Positions 42,601 through 51,912 of a DNA stretch of 64,000 nt are shown here, in pieces. The DNA comes from a virus, in IMG/VR virus record IMGVR_UViG_3300034110_000188, positions 1-64,000 of that record; one strand, 5' to 3'. Position 1 is the stretch's first letter; the number at the start of each line of letters is the position of its first letter. The notes under the pieces were generated by a model. That model had not been told where the DNA came from and made no database searches. It saw only the letters and a list, made by a program, of their open reading frames with translations. A program made the position numbers and the translations under genes.

Positions 42601-45600
42601 CAGGTAAAGAAGCAAAAGATTATGCCGTACAAGAGCGAAGCACAGAGGAAGTTCTTCCACGCGAACAAGAGCAAGCTGGAGAAACAGGGGGTCAACGTGA
42701 AGGAATGGGACAAAGCCTCGAAGGGCAAGAAGTTGCCCAAGAAAGCGCCCAAAAAGTAGAAGACTTAAGAGCACAGGAACAGGCTGAGTTGATTGAAGCT
42801 ATTCCAAATGCTGAACAGTACATGACGGATGGTAAAGTTGATCGAACTAAGATTACTAACCCTGAAGAATTAAAAACTTTTGATAATATCTACAAAAAGT
42901 ATGATGAGATTATCACTCCGTTAATAAGAGAAGTTAAAGTAGAAGAATCTCCTAAAGGAAAGATAACTGTATTTAGGGGTATTGGTAACAATGTGGCTGA
43001 ATCAGAAAATGGAAGTACTCTTTGGGTAGCTGAAGATGAAGAGGTTGCTAAGAATTATGCTGGAACAAACGAAGAAGGATTATTGAATGTTGAGAAAATA
43101 GAGATTGAAAAACCTACTAATCCAATTGAAATGCCTTATAAACTAGCAACCGAAGTCAGAGCTTCTGACATAGGGAATAACTTACGTTCAGTGGTTAAAG
43201 ATTTATATAAGAATAAAAAAATATCTAAAGAAAAATTAACTGAAATAATAGCTTTAATAAAAGATTTTGAAACAAAGGCTGGCAATAATTTAGAGTTATT
43301 TACTGCTAAGCTAAATAAAAAAGAATCTGCCGAAGCTTTTTCTAAAATCGCTCAATCATTAGGTTTTGATGGTGTAGTTCAAAAAGAATCAGCTACAAGA
43401 GATGGAGATAAAACTAATACATATGGCATATTTAAAAATAAGTATGAATCTATTTTATTAGAAGAGACTCCAGTAGTTGAACAAGTAACTATTGATGACG
43501 TAAAAACACTTGACACAACAGATGAAGCAGATGTCAAAGAAGTAGCTGAAGAATCTGAGGCAGATCAAATGGTTAGGCTTCAGAATTTATTAGCTAAAAG
43601 TAATAAGACTTTTGTTACTAAAGTAATTAACATACTTAAGAAGACTGGATTAGCTAAGAAAGTATCAATGCTTAATTCTAAGCAGATAGAGAATAAACTT
43701 AAGTCACTTGGTATAAATCCAGATGTAGCTAAACAAGTTTCTGTGTGGCATGGATCTCCATATTCTTTTGATAAGTTTACAACAGCAGCTATGGGTACTG
43801 GTGAAGGTGCTCAAGCATTTGGTTGGGGGTTATACTTTACTGACTTAGAGAGTATAGCTAAGGGTTACGCTAAAGCACTTGCATCATTAAAGTATGATGG
43901 AAAAAATGTAGATCAAAATGATCTTTTTGAAATGCTATTCAGAGATTTAGATGCTTCAAATTCTGATTTTTATGATTATGAAACAGGAAAAATATTTAAT
44001 TTAAAAAAATTCAAAGAATACATCGATGATAATTTTGAATATTTTTCTAATTTAGAAATTAACGAAAAATCACCTTCTGTCACAAGATTGATGCAGGATT
44101 ATGAATATCGTGATGAGAAACTAAATCAAGCTAAAGAAAATTACAGAAAAGGTAAAGAAATAGATTTTGATAGAATTAAAAATCAATTATTAGAAAATGG
44201 TATAGATGAAAGAACAGCTAATATTTTAACATCTGATCTTAAAAAGAATCACGAAGCAAATATAAATTACCTTAGAAATGCAATAAAATATCTATCTGAA
44301 AGAGATATGATATTAAAAGAAGTTGTACAAAACGAAAGGAATAGAACTAAAAGTCAGTTAAATTATTTTAAACTATTAAAGAATAATTTTGATAAATTTG
44401 ATCTAACTAGAAACTTATATAAAGTATCTCTACATAAAGGAAAACAACCTTCTGAGTATGATTGGTTACAGTGGGATAAAGAACTCACTAAAGATCAAAT
44501 GAAGAAAATACTAGATAACGACATAGATGGTAGTATAGCAGAAGCGTTAGAAGATAATTTTTCTGAACTTTACGATATAAAAACAACTAATGAACTACTA
44601 GATACTATGTATAACATAGGTCTTACTGGTAGTGATTTTTACAAAATATTATCAAAAAATATAGGAGAAAACCCATCAGGTAAAGATGCATCATTGGCTC
44701 TATTAAACGCTGGTATAGACGGAATAAAATACCCAGCAGAAAGTATTTCTCGTGGAGCAACATCTGAAACAGCAAGAGGTTTTAACTACGTGGTATTTGA
44801 TGAAAATGCAATTACTATTGAAGAGCAAATTCAATTTCAAAAAGCATTAGCTAAAAAAGGAGTTGAGTTAATAACAAATGGATTCGTTCATAATGGTGAG
44901 GTTTATATAAACTCTGATAACTTAAATCCAGAGACACCTATTCATGAATTCTCGCATTTATTTAATTCTTGGTTAAAGGAAAACAATAAGGAACTTTACA
45001 ATAAAGGAATTGCTTTAGTTAAAGCTGAATTAGATAATGAGAAAAGTGAGATAAAAGATGTAATTGATTACGTTAAATCCACTCAACCAGATTTAAAAGG
45101 AGATGCTTTACTTGAAGAGATTTTAACACAATTAACTGGAGAAAAAGGAGCTGAGCTAATTAAAACTAATTCAGCTATAGGTAATTGGTTGAAAGAATTC
45201 TGGAAGAGCATTAAAGATAAGTTAGGATTACTTGATGTAACTCCAGAGCAGTTATCTAAAATGACTGTAAGTGAATTTGCTGAAGCTAGTGCTGTTCAGT
45301 TGCTTAAAGGGCAAAAAATAGGCAGTGCAGAAACTGGTACTAAATTCCAAAAAGCAACTGATGGAATGTCTGCTGCTGATATCGTAAGAATCGGTAAGGC
45401 TAATGGTATTGCTAATTCAGTCATTAAAAAGTATCTAAAAGATAATGGGTATACTAACTATACATCATTATTTCCTTCAGTTAAAGTTAGTCCAGCAGCT
45501 AAAGCGGCTAAAGCTATCACAAAGAAACCTGCTCCTAAGATGGTTACCGTTGATGAAATGGCTGCGTTAAAGGATCAGATTAGACTTGAAGCAAGAGCTG

Positions 45601-48600
45601 CAAGAGGAGCCAAAGCAAACATAAAAGAAAACATCGAGAAAATATCCACACTCATCAAGAGTATGGTTACAGCAAAAGGTGACATTAAGCAAAGACATTT
45701 AAAGTATATCTTCAATAAACTTGCTAGTACAAACTTAACTAGCGACGAATCTGTTGACAAGTTATTGGATTATATATTCAAGAAAATGACAGATGCAAAT
45801 TACTTGAATAAACTTGATGAAATTGAAAAAATCAATAAGGCTATTAAGAATAATAAAAACATGGTTGCTGAGATTAAGTACTTGGCAGATATGTTTACTA
45901 AAATTGATTTGAGCAAAGTAAGTAATATTGATAAGCATCTTGAGATAGCTAATAAATTAAAAGAATCTTTAGCTAGATACACTAAGAAAACAGATCCAAC
46001 TGGAGTTGAGTTTAGAAAGAACGTAAATTACCAAGAGTTGCTTGACTATGTTTCTAAAAATGAAGATAAGTTAAAAACTAAGATTGAGAAAAGTTTATCT
46101 GAGGTTTACGATAAGTTATTTGGTGAAGGTGCTTCTGATGGTATGTCTGATGAGGATATGATTAAGAATATCAATGAAGCTAAGGCAGATAAAGTAGCTG
46201 AGATGCGAGATATTGTTGAGGCTAAATTGGAAGATCTTAAGAACGCAATTGACGAGGATACTCCAGATATAGTGAAGAAAGCTGTTTCGCTTGATCCAAA
46301 GTTAATACCAATTACTGACTTAATTGATATCATCAACGGTATAACTATGTACATGGATAATGGAATATTGTCTGGTATGAAGAAGATTGTGGCTAAATAT
46401 GACGGATTAGAAGCAGCTAATAAAAGTAAGGTTAGGTTTAAGCAGTTAATAAGTATTCTTGGTAAAAACGCTTCTATACGTTATAATAATTTGTTTGGAT
46501 ATGTTGATAGTATCCTAACAAAAAAGACTGCAAAAGCTGGAGATGTTGAGCAATTAAAAAAAGAATCTGGTTATTCTGATATTGAACTTGGGTACAATAA
46601 ATCTCAAATTGAAAGAAACAAAAAGGAAGCTGAATATAAAAAGAAGTTTGGTAAAATAAAAAACTTCAATCGTTCAAACAATATCGTAGAAAGACGAATC
46701 ATCTCTCATATGCAACGTGAGTTAATGGATTCTGAGAAACAAGGCGAATACTTCTTAGACAGAAAGAAATTAATAGAAAGCAGTGTCAAAAACTTAAAAG
46801 CGTCAAATGATATTCAACTTGTTGAAGAAGGTAAATTATTAGAAGAGTCTGCTATTAAGTTAGGTGTTTTAAATAAAGATGGTAGTGTTAATGAAAGCAG
46901 CACTATGAATGATATCAATAGCAAAACTCAAAAGTTTAATCTTGATTCTGTTAAGTATATTCAAGATATGTTTAGCGATATATATGAAGCTTTATATGAT
47001 CACTCACTTGGTTTTTATAATACTCTTTTAGAAAGAGACGTTAACTATACTCCAGACGTAATAAGATTAATAGCAAAAGTAGGAACAGATGAAGATGCTG
47101 TTAATAAATCAGATTTCTCTAGATTCACAGGTATGCTAGTTAAGAAAGCTGGTATATTAATGAAGACAAATAGACCTAGTTCATTAACAGATAAATATAT
47201 CTCACTTAATTTTGATCAAGATATGTTTGGTGCTTATGAGGCTGCATTACGAGATTTATACACATCTGAATATAAACAAAAATTCAATGCATACAGAAGT
47301 TCGGATGCGTTCAATGATATAATGGGTAAAGATAAGAATGGAATTTCTAGAGATGCTAAACTTGTCAACCAAAGATATGATGCATATGTAAATGTAAAGG
47401 AAGGAAACATAGCTCCAGATGACGATACGGATAGAGCAATTAAAAAATTCTTAAATACTATTGGAGTATATAACACTGCAATTGCTTTGGGTAGTTTGAA
47501 GAATATACTTGCTCAATCTATACCTACTTGGATTGATACTATGGTATCTACTAAATCATACTTAAATCCTAAGCGAGCTGGTAATGTAATTATAGATTCT
47601 TTTAACCCACAGATATGGGATTTTGTAGAAAGAGCTAATTCGCAAGTTGCGTTACGTGGAAAAGATGCTGTTAGATTTACAGAGACGGTTAAGGATATGA
47701 TGAAGAAGGAATCTTTTACTGGTGATGTTAAAAAAATATCAGGTAAAATTTTGAATTTTATTCCTGAACAAGTAATAAAAATAACTAATCAGTATCCAGA
47801 TAAGGTAGCGGCTATAGGTACATGGATGGCGTACTATAGAGAGTATTGCGCAAAAAACAAGATACCTTTAGATTTAGAGAATCCAAATGCTGATGCGGTA
47901 AACTATGCTGAAACTAAAACTAAGATACAAATTCTACCTAGTGATGCTGCTGAAAGAGGTAAGATTGGTACGGAGAATTCTACTGGATACGCGATTGCTA
48001 GACAGATGTTATTTCCTTTTAGTTCATTTGCTATAAACTCAAAAAATAGAATTTATGGCGATTTATTGAGAATATTTAGAGGTGATACTTTAAATGCTAC
48101 TAGTGATATGGTGGGTGCCATTGCTGGTGTTACAGCTTTTCAGATGATTAATCATTATTGGAAAATATATGTAGGAGGTATTATAGCATCAGCATTATTT
48201 GGAGATGATGAAGATGAGGAGGAACTAGCTAAACGAATTAAATCCTCGAAAGCAAATTCATTATTACAAGGTATTCAAGATTTTGTATCTCCTATGCCTA
48301 TTCTTGATCCATTGATTCCTGTTTTAGGTAATAAAATAATAAGTGCTTATGATTTAGGATTACCAGAGGAACAAGAGTGGAATGAATTCTTGGAGAAAAA
48401 AGTAACGTCATTAAAGAAAAAACAAAATAAAAGTTACACAGACGAAGAAATTGAAGAAATGAAAGTTAAGTTCTTCAAGGATAATCAATTCCAATTGAGA
48501 GAACAAGATAAGTTAGACTACCTTGACAAGTTTGGATCATTGGGTATATCTTCTAAAGTATCGATAGAACTTTTTGATATTTATCAATCAGCTACTACAG

Positions 48601-48962
48601 GTGTTTATATGACCGAATTCAATGGTAAACCAGTAGAGAAGATATTACCTGAAGCTGGAAAAGAAAAAATGAAACAAATTCTTTACGCAAAAATAGCTGG
48701 ATTAACATTTACAGATATAAATAGACAAGCTCAACAAGCATACTATAAAGTAGGCAAGGAAATGTCATTGACGGCTACTCAAGCTGAGACAGCTGATAAA
48801 ATCAAAGAATGGTCTGATTTTAATGGATACAAAATGGATGAATATACTTATCAAGCTATCAAGAATGAATCATCATTAAATAAAGTGAAAGCAGCCATCA
48901 GAAAAATGGACGGCATGTCAGTTAAAGAAAAGGATGAGTATATTAAATCACTAAAGGATTAA
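39630..48962 (+). CDS. Giant polyvalent virion protein with ART and zincin-like domains
   Basis: A 3110 aa protein, likely packaged and injected. Two 33-residue N-terminal repeats (LRDFVATSNSG... at about 8 and 41) come first. A hydrophobic Ala/Gly segment lies near 630-650. An ART-like domain starts at FRGIGN (about 1112), with STLWVAEDEEVAKNYA. A second ART-like domain starts at VWHGSPYSFDKF (about 1370), with AFGWGLYFTD, GIDGIKYP and NYVVFD. A metalloprotease-like HEFSH (1772-1776) with a downstream LEEIL Glu follows. After that are long coiled coils and a C-terminal hydrophobic stretch (about 2815-2870). Known polyvalent proteins protect incoming DNA and modify host targets. The stop is shared with the convergent gene through TTAA. 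Confidence 0.75.
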   Translation: MPDLKQSLRDFVATSNSGNYKTEGEVMSKFPELKGYDITVLRDFVATSNSGKYKNEDEVFAKFPEFKFSTPKKKVPTQVSKPSVGSSGTTETPQKQSSGSLKQDGIYKYQGNLKANYKKENGQWYIDPTGGTKFQPLAQGDVAKRVKVLESQANYDADLTAYNMPNKAQYKPLLLPDNIEGAQAINAKETEKYKDLSKAKVFTGFPTKEENKYRVVDGLWQRSVPNEKGEYSDWSTVKSESSIKALNGQFKQNVNLDVAKTLEEYSKIGFKDINSDLIGGDEGDAVPMLNNKYKSLGFSFREGLGDQMIVTSSIEGVPEITIDMDSWDGAKDAHNAARLKAYLSENALTPQKEKEQAFEKKATGILSKGIYNEPDRVQRNADGTLQSPIMNVPKIDQGFVTEFQQAEKQVKLRNLEKETGLNMDEIQAKKARKATVYGSEKVISGDLTAKSISSQNKVNKVYVDNEIKDINLRDKYTQRLITQYENDKADFEANYDNYSQEEITIKENQLKEKAKELKQSYDQSEKDAKNVDYLIQSQAASTISEKLVKEKTGTVAGAIGRSLTDAIIDSGLGIYQAVGNNVTTRERQAAKDSVAELFTTTTSEFTASEDRSLVTSTLVALTQMTPAIAAGVATGGATAGAAYFWGMSYSNTYDSMEGLDLPEEDRKMMSFAIATATAALESYGLEKITSNKAASGFVAKRVAQVLSGLPKEATMDMMNNAIYTDMKKVVADKLIKVVSKGVIEGGVEVSQSAAEQEIKNLYEQAKKKDVFQEDWGTFGKNALKEFLIGSFAGSTVNAMSGLGTTVKQLSDPVNFGLSKEIANDEDLQDLFKNDLKSKIIQGEITIPEAKAKLRAMGEFKSLLGKVPSNMLENNQREAMKLIEEKQKLQREIEGKEPSLVEDKKQRIVDIDNEMKQLVESESVIPDEISSLNDDEQVIFNVETLEEVPEQFRDRAVKKSGMEVTLRKKILGLPIGKKTKRILGDGYRYELTGKEAKDYAVQERSTEEVLPREQEQAGETGGQREGMGQSLEGQEVAQESAQKVEDLRAQEQAELIEAIPNAEQYMTDGKVDRTKITNPEELKTFDNIYKKYDEIITPLIREVKVEESPKGKITVFRGIGNNVAESENGSTLWVAEDEEVAKNYAGTNEEGLLNVEKIEIEKPTNPIEMPYKLATEVRASDIGNNLRSVVKDLYKNKKISKEKLTEIIALIKDFETKAGNNLELFTAKLNKKESAEAFSKIAQSLGFDGVVQKESATRDGDKTNTYGIFKNKYESILLEETPVVEQVTIDDVKTLDTTDEADVKEVAEESEADQMVRLQNLLAKSNKTFVTKVINILKKTGLAKKVSMLNSKQIENKLKSLGINPDVAKQVSVWHGSPYSFDKFTTAAMGTGEGAQAFGWGLYFTDLESIAKGYAKALASLKYDGKNVDQNDLFEMLFRDLDASNSDFYDYETGKIFNLKKFKEYIDDNFEYFSNLEINEKSPSVTRLMQDYEYRDEKLNQAKENYRKGKEIDFDRIKNQLLENGIDERTANILTSDLKKNHEANINYLRNAIKYLSERDMILKEVVQNERNRTKSQLNYFKLLKNNFDKFDLTRNLYKVSLHKGKQPSEYDWLQWDKELTKDQMKKILDNDIDGSIAEALEDNFSELYDIKTTNELLDTMYNIGLTGSDFYKILSKNIGENPSGKDASLALLNAGIDGIKYPAESISRGATSETARGFNYVVFDENAITIEEQIQFQKALAKKGVELITNGFVHNGEVYINSDNLNPETPIHEFSHLFNSWLKENNKELYNKGIALVKAELDNEKSEIKDVIDYVKSTQPDLKGDALLEEILTQLTGEKGAELIKTNSAIGNWLKEFWKSIKDKLGLLDVTPEQLSKMTVSEFAEASAVQLLKGQKIGSAETGTKFQKATDGMSAADIVRIGKANGIANSVIKKYLKDNGYTNYTSLFPSVKVSPAAKAAKAITKKPAPKMVTVDEMAALKDQIRLEARAARGAKANIKENIEKISTLIKSMVTAKGDIKQRHLKYIFNKLASTNLTSDESVDKLLDYIFKKMTDANYLNKLDEIEKINKAIKNNKNMVAEIKYLADMFTKIDLSKVSNIDKHLEIANKLKESLARYTKKTDPTGVEFRKNVNYQELLDYVSKNEDKLKTKIEKSLSEVYDKLFGEGASDGMSDEDMIKNINEAKADKVAEMRDIVEAKLEDLKNAIDEDTPDIVKKAVSLDPKLIPITDLIDIINGITMYMDNGILSGMKKIVAKYDGLEAANKSKVRFKQLISILGKNASIRYNNLFGYVDSILTKKTAKAGDVEQLKKESGYSDIELGYNKSQIERNKKEAEYKKKFGKIKNFNRSNNIVERRIISHMQRELMDSEKQGEYFLDRKKLIESSVKNLKASNDIQLVEEGKLLEESAIKLGVLNKDGSVNESSTMNDINSKTQKFNLDSVKYIQDMFSDIYEALYDHSLGFYNTLLERDVNYTPDVIRLIAKVGTDEDAVNKSDFSRFTGMLVKKAGILMKTNRPSSLTDKYISLNFDQDMFGAYEAALRDLYTSEYKQKFNAYRSSDAFNDIMGKDKNGISRDAKLVNQRYDAYVNVKEGNIAPDDDTDRAIKKFLNTIGVYNTAIALGSLKNILAQSIPTWIDTMVSTKSYLNPKRAGNVIIDSFNPQIWDFVERANSQVALRGKDAVRFTETVKDMMKKESFTGDVKKISGKILNFIPEQVIKITNQYPDKVAAIGTWMAYYREYCAKNKIPLDLENPNADAVNYAETKTKIQILPSDAAERGKIGTENSTGYAIARQMLFPFSSFAINSKNRIYGDLLRIFRGDTLNATSDMVGAIAGVTAFQMINHYWKIYVGGIIASALFGDDEDEEELAKRIKSSKANSLLQGIQDFVSPMPILDPLIPVLGNKIISAYDLGLPEEQEWNEFLEKKVTSLKKKQNKSYTDEEIEEMKVKFFKDNQFQLREQDKLDYLDKFGSLGISSKVSIELFDIYQSATTGVYMTEFNGKPVEKILPEAGKEKMKQILYAKIAGLTFTDINRQAQQAYYKVGKEMSLTATQAETADKIKEWSDFNGYKMDEYTYQAIKNESSLNKVKAAIRKMDGMSVKEKDEYIKSLKD

Positions 48963-50095
48963 TCAAAGAATATGTCGGTATGGCGTACATCGTTACTGAA
49001 CTTCGGTATCTCTTGTACGCTGTACCCACAGTAAGATACACCAAAGTTATGCTGTACCCAATTTGACGGTGGAGCAAATGACATGAAGTTACGGTAGTCA
49101 AAGCGACGAGCTCTGTCGTAAGCAAGTTGGTGTAAGTCACCCTTATCTAAGTGTATATACTTAGCTGTTATATTTTTTTCATATATGTAATCCAACAGGA
49201 TTGTACTTGTCTTAGGATCAAGTTTCAACGGGAATCCTTTAAACATATACTTAGCATCCTTACCGTGCGTTAAGATGTGGCAGTGATCGCCATAGTAAGT
49301 TGGTGTAATGAACTCGTCTAACACCAAGAACTCAACTTTAGGCATGATATGCTCAAGTACCATTTGTATTGTGCGGTTAGCGATGTAAGCAAAGCTACCA
49401 CTGTGGTTATCTGAACTTACGTTACGACACACGATTTTCTTAGCAAACGACTCACACATTCTAATGAGACGTAACTTTCCTTGAACAAACGTTTCGAACT
49501 GTTGCTCAGTGCTCATGTTTTGCTCTAGCTCGTGTCCTCCGCGTGTTGTCTTACCGTTGTACCCGTCAAGTCCATCTCCTAAATCGTCAATAAATAAAAC
49601 GTCATACGGTCCGTTTTGCATTACCTTACTTCTAATGTAGTTGTACACATGATCAATTCTTTGGTTGAAAATTTCAGCATTGTACTCGTAAGTGTAAAGG
49701 CTTTTAGCTCCAGGACTAAGCCCAACGTGCATGTCTGACAAGACAACACGAAGAGCCATCTCGGAACTTGATACTACTTTGTTAATCGGTTGTGGTGTGA
49801 GTTTAGCTTGAGAGATTATCTTTCTTACGGCATCCTCTATGTTTGTGTTACCTGGGTTTACGTTGATTGAGAAGTGTTTTCCTTTGTACCAGTAGCGTGG
49901 CACCTCATTAGGGTCTATCCCTTGTTTTTCACACTCTTCAACGAACGAGTTTTTATGATTCCAATTTGAAACATTCTTGCGAAGTGAGTCAACGTTTTCT
50001 ATGTCAAATTCTTTTGCTAAGATTCTAGCTGCTTCTGAGAAGTTGTAACCTTCTTCATTGACCAATTGAATGGCTCTGGATTTGATTTTCTCCAT
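48959..50095 (-). CDS. Calcineurin-like metallophosphoesterase with N-terminal HTH
   Basis: A 378 aa protein. Residues 17-30 (YNFSEAARILAKEF) resemble a helix-turn-helix. The phosphoesterase core has all motifs: D121-M-H123, the GD-x-x-D loop LGDGLDG, the Asn-His box SSDNHSG, and the late His in HILTHGKD. Two metal ions would be bound. Enzymes of this fold in phages include SbcD/Mre11-like nucleases and other DNA end-processing enzymes; with a DNA-binding start, a DNA role is plausible. It is last in the early operon. Confidence 0.75.
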   Translation of the reverse strand: MEKIKSRAIQLVNEEGYNFSEAARILAKEFDIENVDSLRKNVSNWNHKNSFVEECEKQGIDPNEVPRYWYKGKHFSINVNPGNTNIEDAVRKIISQAKLTPQPINKVVSSSEMALRVVLSDMHVGLSPGAKSLYTYEYNAEIFNQRIDHVYNYIRSKVMQNGPYDVLFIDDLGDGLDGYNGKTTRGGHELEQNMSTEQQFETFVQGKLRLIRMCESFAKKIVCRNVSSDNHSGSFAYIANRTIQMVLEHIMPKVEFLVLDEFITPTYYGDHCHILTHGKDAKYMFKGFPLKLDPKTSTILLDYIYEKNITAKYIHLDKGDLHQLAYDRARRFDYRNFMSFAPPSNWVQHNFGVSYCGYSVQEIPKFSNDVRHTDIFFD

Positions 50096-50237
50096 AAGAT
50101 CTTTTTACGTCGCGTAGCGTCCTGATTAGGGCTTCGCATATTTGAATTACATTCTCGTCGTTATCCATCAATGCCTCATACAGATCGTCTGTATAGTCGT
50201 TAATTTCTTGCATAGTGGATAACACGTATTGACTCAT
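50055..50237 (-). CDS. Hypothetical 60 aa protein
   Basis: A short acidic helical protein (MSQYVLSTMQEINDYTDDLYEALMDND...). It overlaps the phosphoesterase gene by 41 nt in another frame and the upstream gene by 4 nt. No family is recognised; coupling to both neighbours supports it. Confidence 0.5.
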   Translation of the reverse strand: MSQYVLSTMQEINDYTDDLYEALMDNDENVIQICEALIRTLRDVKRSYGENQIQSHSIGQ

Positions 50238-50515
50238 GCTGGCAAATCTACCATTATTTTTGATGAAAACCTAACATTAGTTAAAAAATATTTAACATCG
50301 TATAGTTTATAATCTTTAACTCGGTTCTTTGTCAGCCTACGCATTGTATTGTCATAGCGCGATTTAGCTATCTTTTGATCGTCATCTAAAGTGACTGGTA
50401 CGTTCTCAAGTGAGAACACATGACGTTCCTCTTTTGGTTTAGTTTTCTGTCTAGCGCGTGGCTTAGGTCGACCAACTAAGAAGAACTTAATGTCGGCTAT
50501 GTAGAGTGCTGTCAT
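50234..50515 (-). CDS. Hypothetical basic 93 aa protein (resolvase-like possible)
   Basis: A basic protein with FFLVGRPKPRARQKTKPKE near its start (about 10-30). This resembles the start of RusA-type resolvases, but the later catalytic Asp pattern of RusA is not evident and the protein is short. It lies next to a VRR-NUC nuclease. I leave the function open. Confidence 0.45.
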   Translation of the reverse strand: MTALYIADIKFFLVGRPKPRARQKTKPKEERHVFSLENVPVTLDDDQKIAKSRYDNTMRRLTKNRVKDYKLYDVKYFLTNVRFSSKIMVDLPA

Positions 50516-50772
50516 AACTTATCAAAATTTACGTTATAATCTGTCCATACGTGATACTTTATCCCTCTGGACTGTAATTCCTTCATTCTATATTTTTGGA
50601 TCTCGCTAAGGACTCCTTTCTCTGTCTTAACCTCAACGAACATAACATCATCTGGTTTAACTGCAACTAAGTCAGCTATACCGTTTACGTTTGTCTTCAT
50701 CAGTTTAATGACGTACCATCCATCAGCCTCAAGCTTCTTGATAATTTTCGATTGTATTTGCGATTCTTTCAT
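50512..50772 (-). CDS. VRR-NUC domain nuclease
   Basis: An 86 aa stand-alone VRR-NUC domain. The PD-(D/E)xK core is complete: helix Q6, D34 in GIADLVAV, E47-V-K49 in FVEVKTEKG, and S56-E-I-Q59-K in the last helix. Short phage VRR-NUC proteins act on branched or flapped DNA and are often called Holliday junction resolvase-like. It overlaps its neighbours by 4 and 44 nt in the early operon. Confidence 0.85.
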   Translation of the reverse strand: MKESQIQSKIIKKLEADGWYVIKLMKTNVNGIADLVAVKPDDVMFVEVKTEKGVLSEIQKYRMKELQSRGIKYHVWTDYNVNFDKL

Positions 50773-51022
50773 GTTCTACTTTTCTAAATCTGTCAATTCT
50801 AAATGCTGGCTCCTGATATCGACCAAGTAGCTTTTGGTAAATTTCGATATTGTGAACTTCTTCTAGCCACATACCGTCAACTATTCCATCGTTATCCGTA
50901 AAACCACGTATAGTGTACTCAGTATTTTTCTTTATCCAATTCAAGTATACCTCACGTACAAACTCAATTTGATCAGCTTTAATCGAATCATCAACACAAA
51001 TTACTTTGTCACCTATTTTCAT
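50729..51022 (-). CDS. Conserved small Bacteroidota phage protein
   Basis: A 97 aa protein beginning MKIGDKVICVDDS, then YTIRGFTDNDGIVDGMWLEEV and PAFRIDRFRKVE. This SH3-barrel-like pattern occurs often in small proteins of Bacteroidota phages and prophages; role unknown. Its end overlaps the nuclease gene by 44 nt. Confidence 0.6.
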   Translation of the reverse strand: MKIGDKVICVDDSIKADQIEFVREVYLNWIKKNTEYTIRGFTDNDGIVDGMWLEEVHNIEIYQKLLGRYQEPAFRIDRFRKVEHERIANTIENYQEA

Positions 51023-51024
51023 AA

Positions 51025-51912
51025 TTAATCAATAAATGCTATTTCTTTTTCAGTTTTATTTCTATCCACTAAATCGTTAATACCGCACATCCCGTTACAT
51101 TCAAAAAGTGGCTCTACTTTCCTTAACGGAATATCATCTAGGCATTTGTTATTAGGATAGTCTGGATGCTTAATAAGGAATACAAGAATATCTTTTTTAT
51201 TCTTCTTATACTTTTCTTTTGCTTCATTCGATTGGTCCTTCAGCATTGCTACTGGCTCTCCTTTTAAGTCAGTTAATTCATGTTCTAAATCAGCCATGAC
51301 TTTAAATTTATCTGGAAATTCTTTCTGCATTTTTTGCCAATAGCCAATTCCACCCTGCACGCATCCAGTAGAGAAACAATTATTATTTTGAAAACCTAAT
51401 TTATACATTTCTGGTATTTCAATATTAGCTTCAGTAACTATATCTATGCAATCCTTTTTATCTAGACCAAGCATTAATAATGGATATATAGCTTTTACTC
51501 TTTCTCCATGATTCATTGTCATTGATAATGCTCTGTTGAATTCTTTCTTATCAAATTCAAAACCGAACACTTGGTGAGTATAATCAGGATTATTTTTCTC
51601 CCACTTCTCACGAACTAATCTCTTCAAATTAGTAGAGCAAATAGCTCCAGTAGCGGTATTCAATGATTTGTGTTTTCTCCACACATCGAATATGTTACCG
51701 TACTTTTCTCCAATACCTGTAATTATTTCTATTGGTAGACCATACCAATTTTCGCAATCCTTTTTGAATCTATAAGTATCTGGGTGTTCATTCTCAGTAT
51801 CAATCATAATTACTCGAACTCTCCCCCCCCCATATATTTCTATTGATTTCTTGCATGCTACAGCTGAAGTTACTCCTCCTGACCACCATGCTATAATGTC
51901 TTTATTTTTCAT
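51025..51912 (-). CDS. PP-loop ATPase, PAPS-reductase-like
   Basis: A 295 aa protein of the adenine-nucleotide alpha-hydrolase family. The PP-loop is SGGVTSAVA (11-19). VIMIDTENEHPDT (35-47) follows, as in PAPS reductases and DndC. Cys92 (AICSTNLKR), CFSTGC (179-184), VQGGIGYW and a C-terminal CNGMC may bind a metal or Fe-S cluster. It could act in sulfur transfer, DNA modification or nucleotide metabolism; the substrate cannot be read from sequence. A run of nine G codes for Gly28-30. Codons are more AT-rich than in flanking nuclease genes, hinting at separate origin. Confidence 0.75.
   Translation of the reverse strand: MKNKDIIAWWSGGVTSAVACKKSIEIYGGGRVRVIMIDTENEHPDTYRFKKDCENWYGLPIEIITGIGEKYGNIFDVWRKHKSLNTATGAICSTNLKRLVREKWEKNNPDYTHQVFGFEFDKKEFNRALSMTMNHGERVKAIYPLLMLGLDKKDCIDIVTEANIEIPEMYKLGFQNNNCFSTGCVQGGIGYWQKMQKEFPDKFKVMADLEHELTDLKGEPVAMLKDQSNEAKEKYKKNKKDILVFLIKHPDYPNNKCLDDIPLRKVEPLFECNGMCGINDLVDRNKTEKEIAFID
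51833..51841. repeat. Nine-base C homopolymer inside coding sequence
   Basis: C9 on the plus strand, G9 in the coding strand of the PP-loop ATPase gene, spanning codons 28-30. Slippage would truncate or restore the enzyme. Confidence 0.8.

Noticed and set aside
39630-48962. Giant protein as a virion RNA polymerase, as in N4-like or crAss-like phages
   Set aside because: I found no DxDxD-type or other polymerase catalytic motif; ART-like and HEFSH segments fit a polyvalent protein better.
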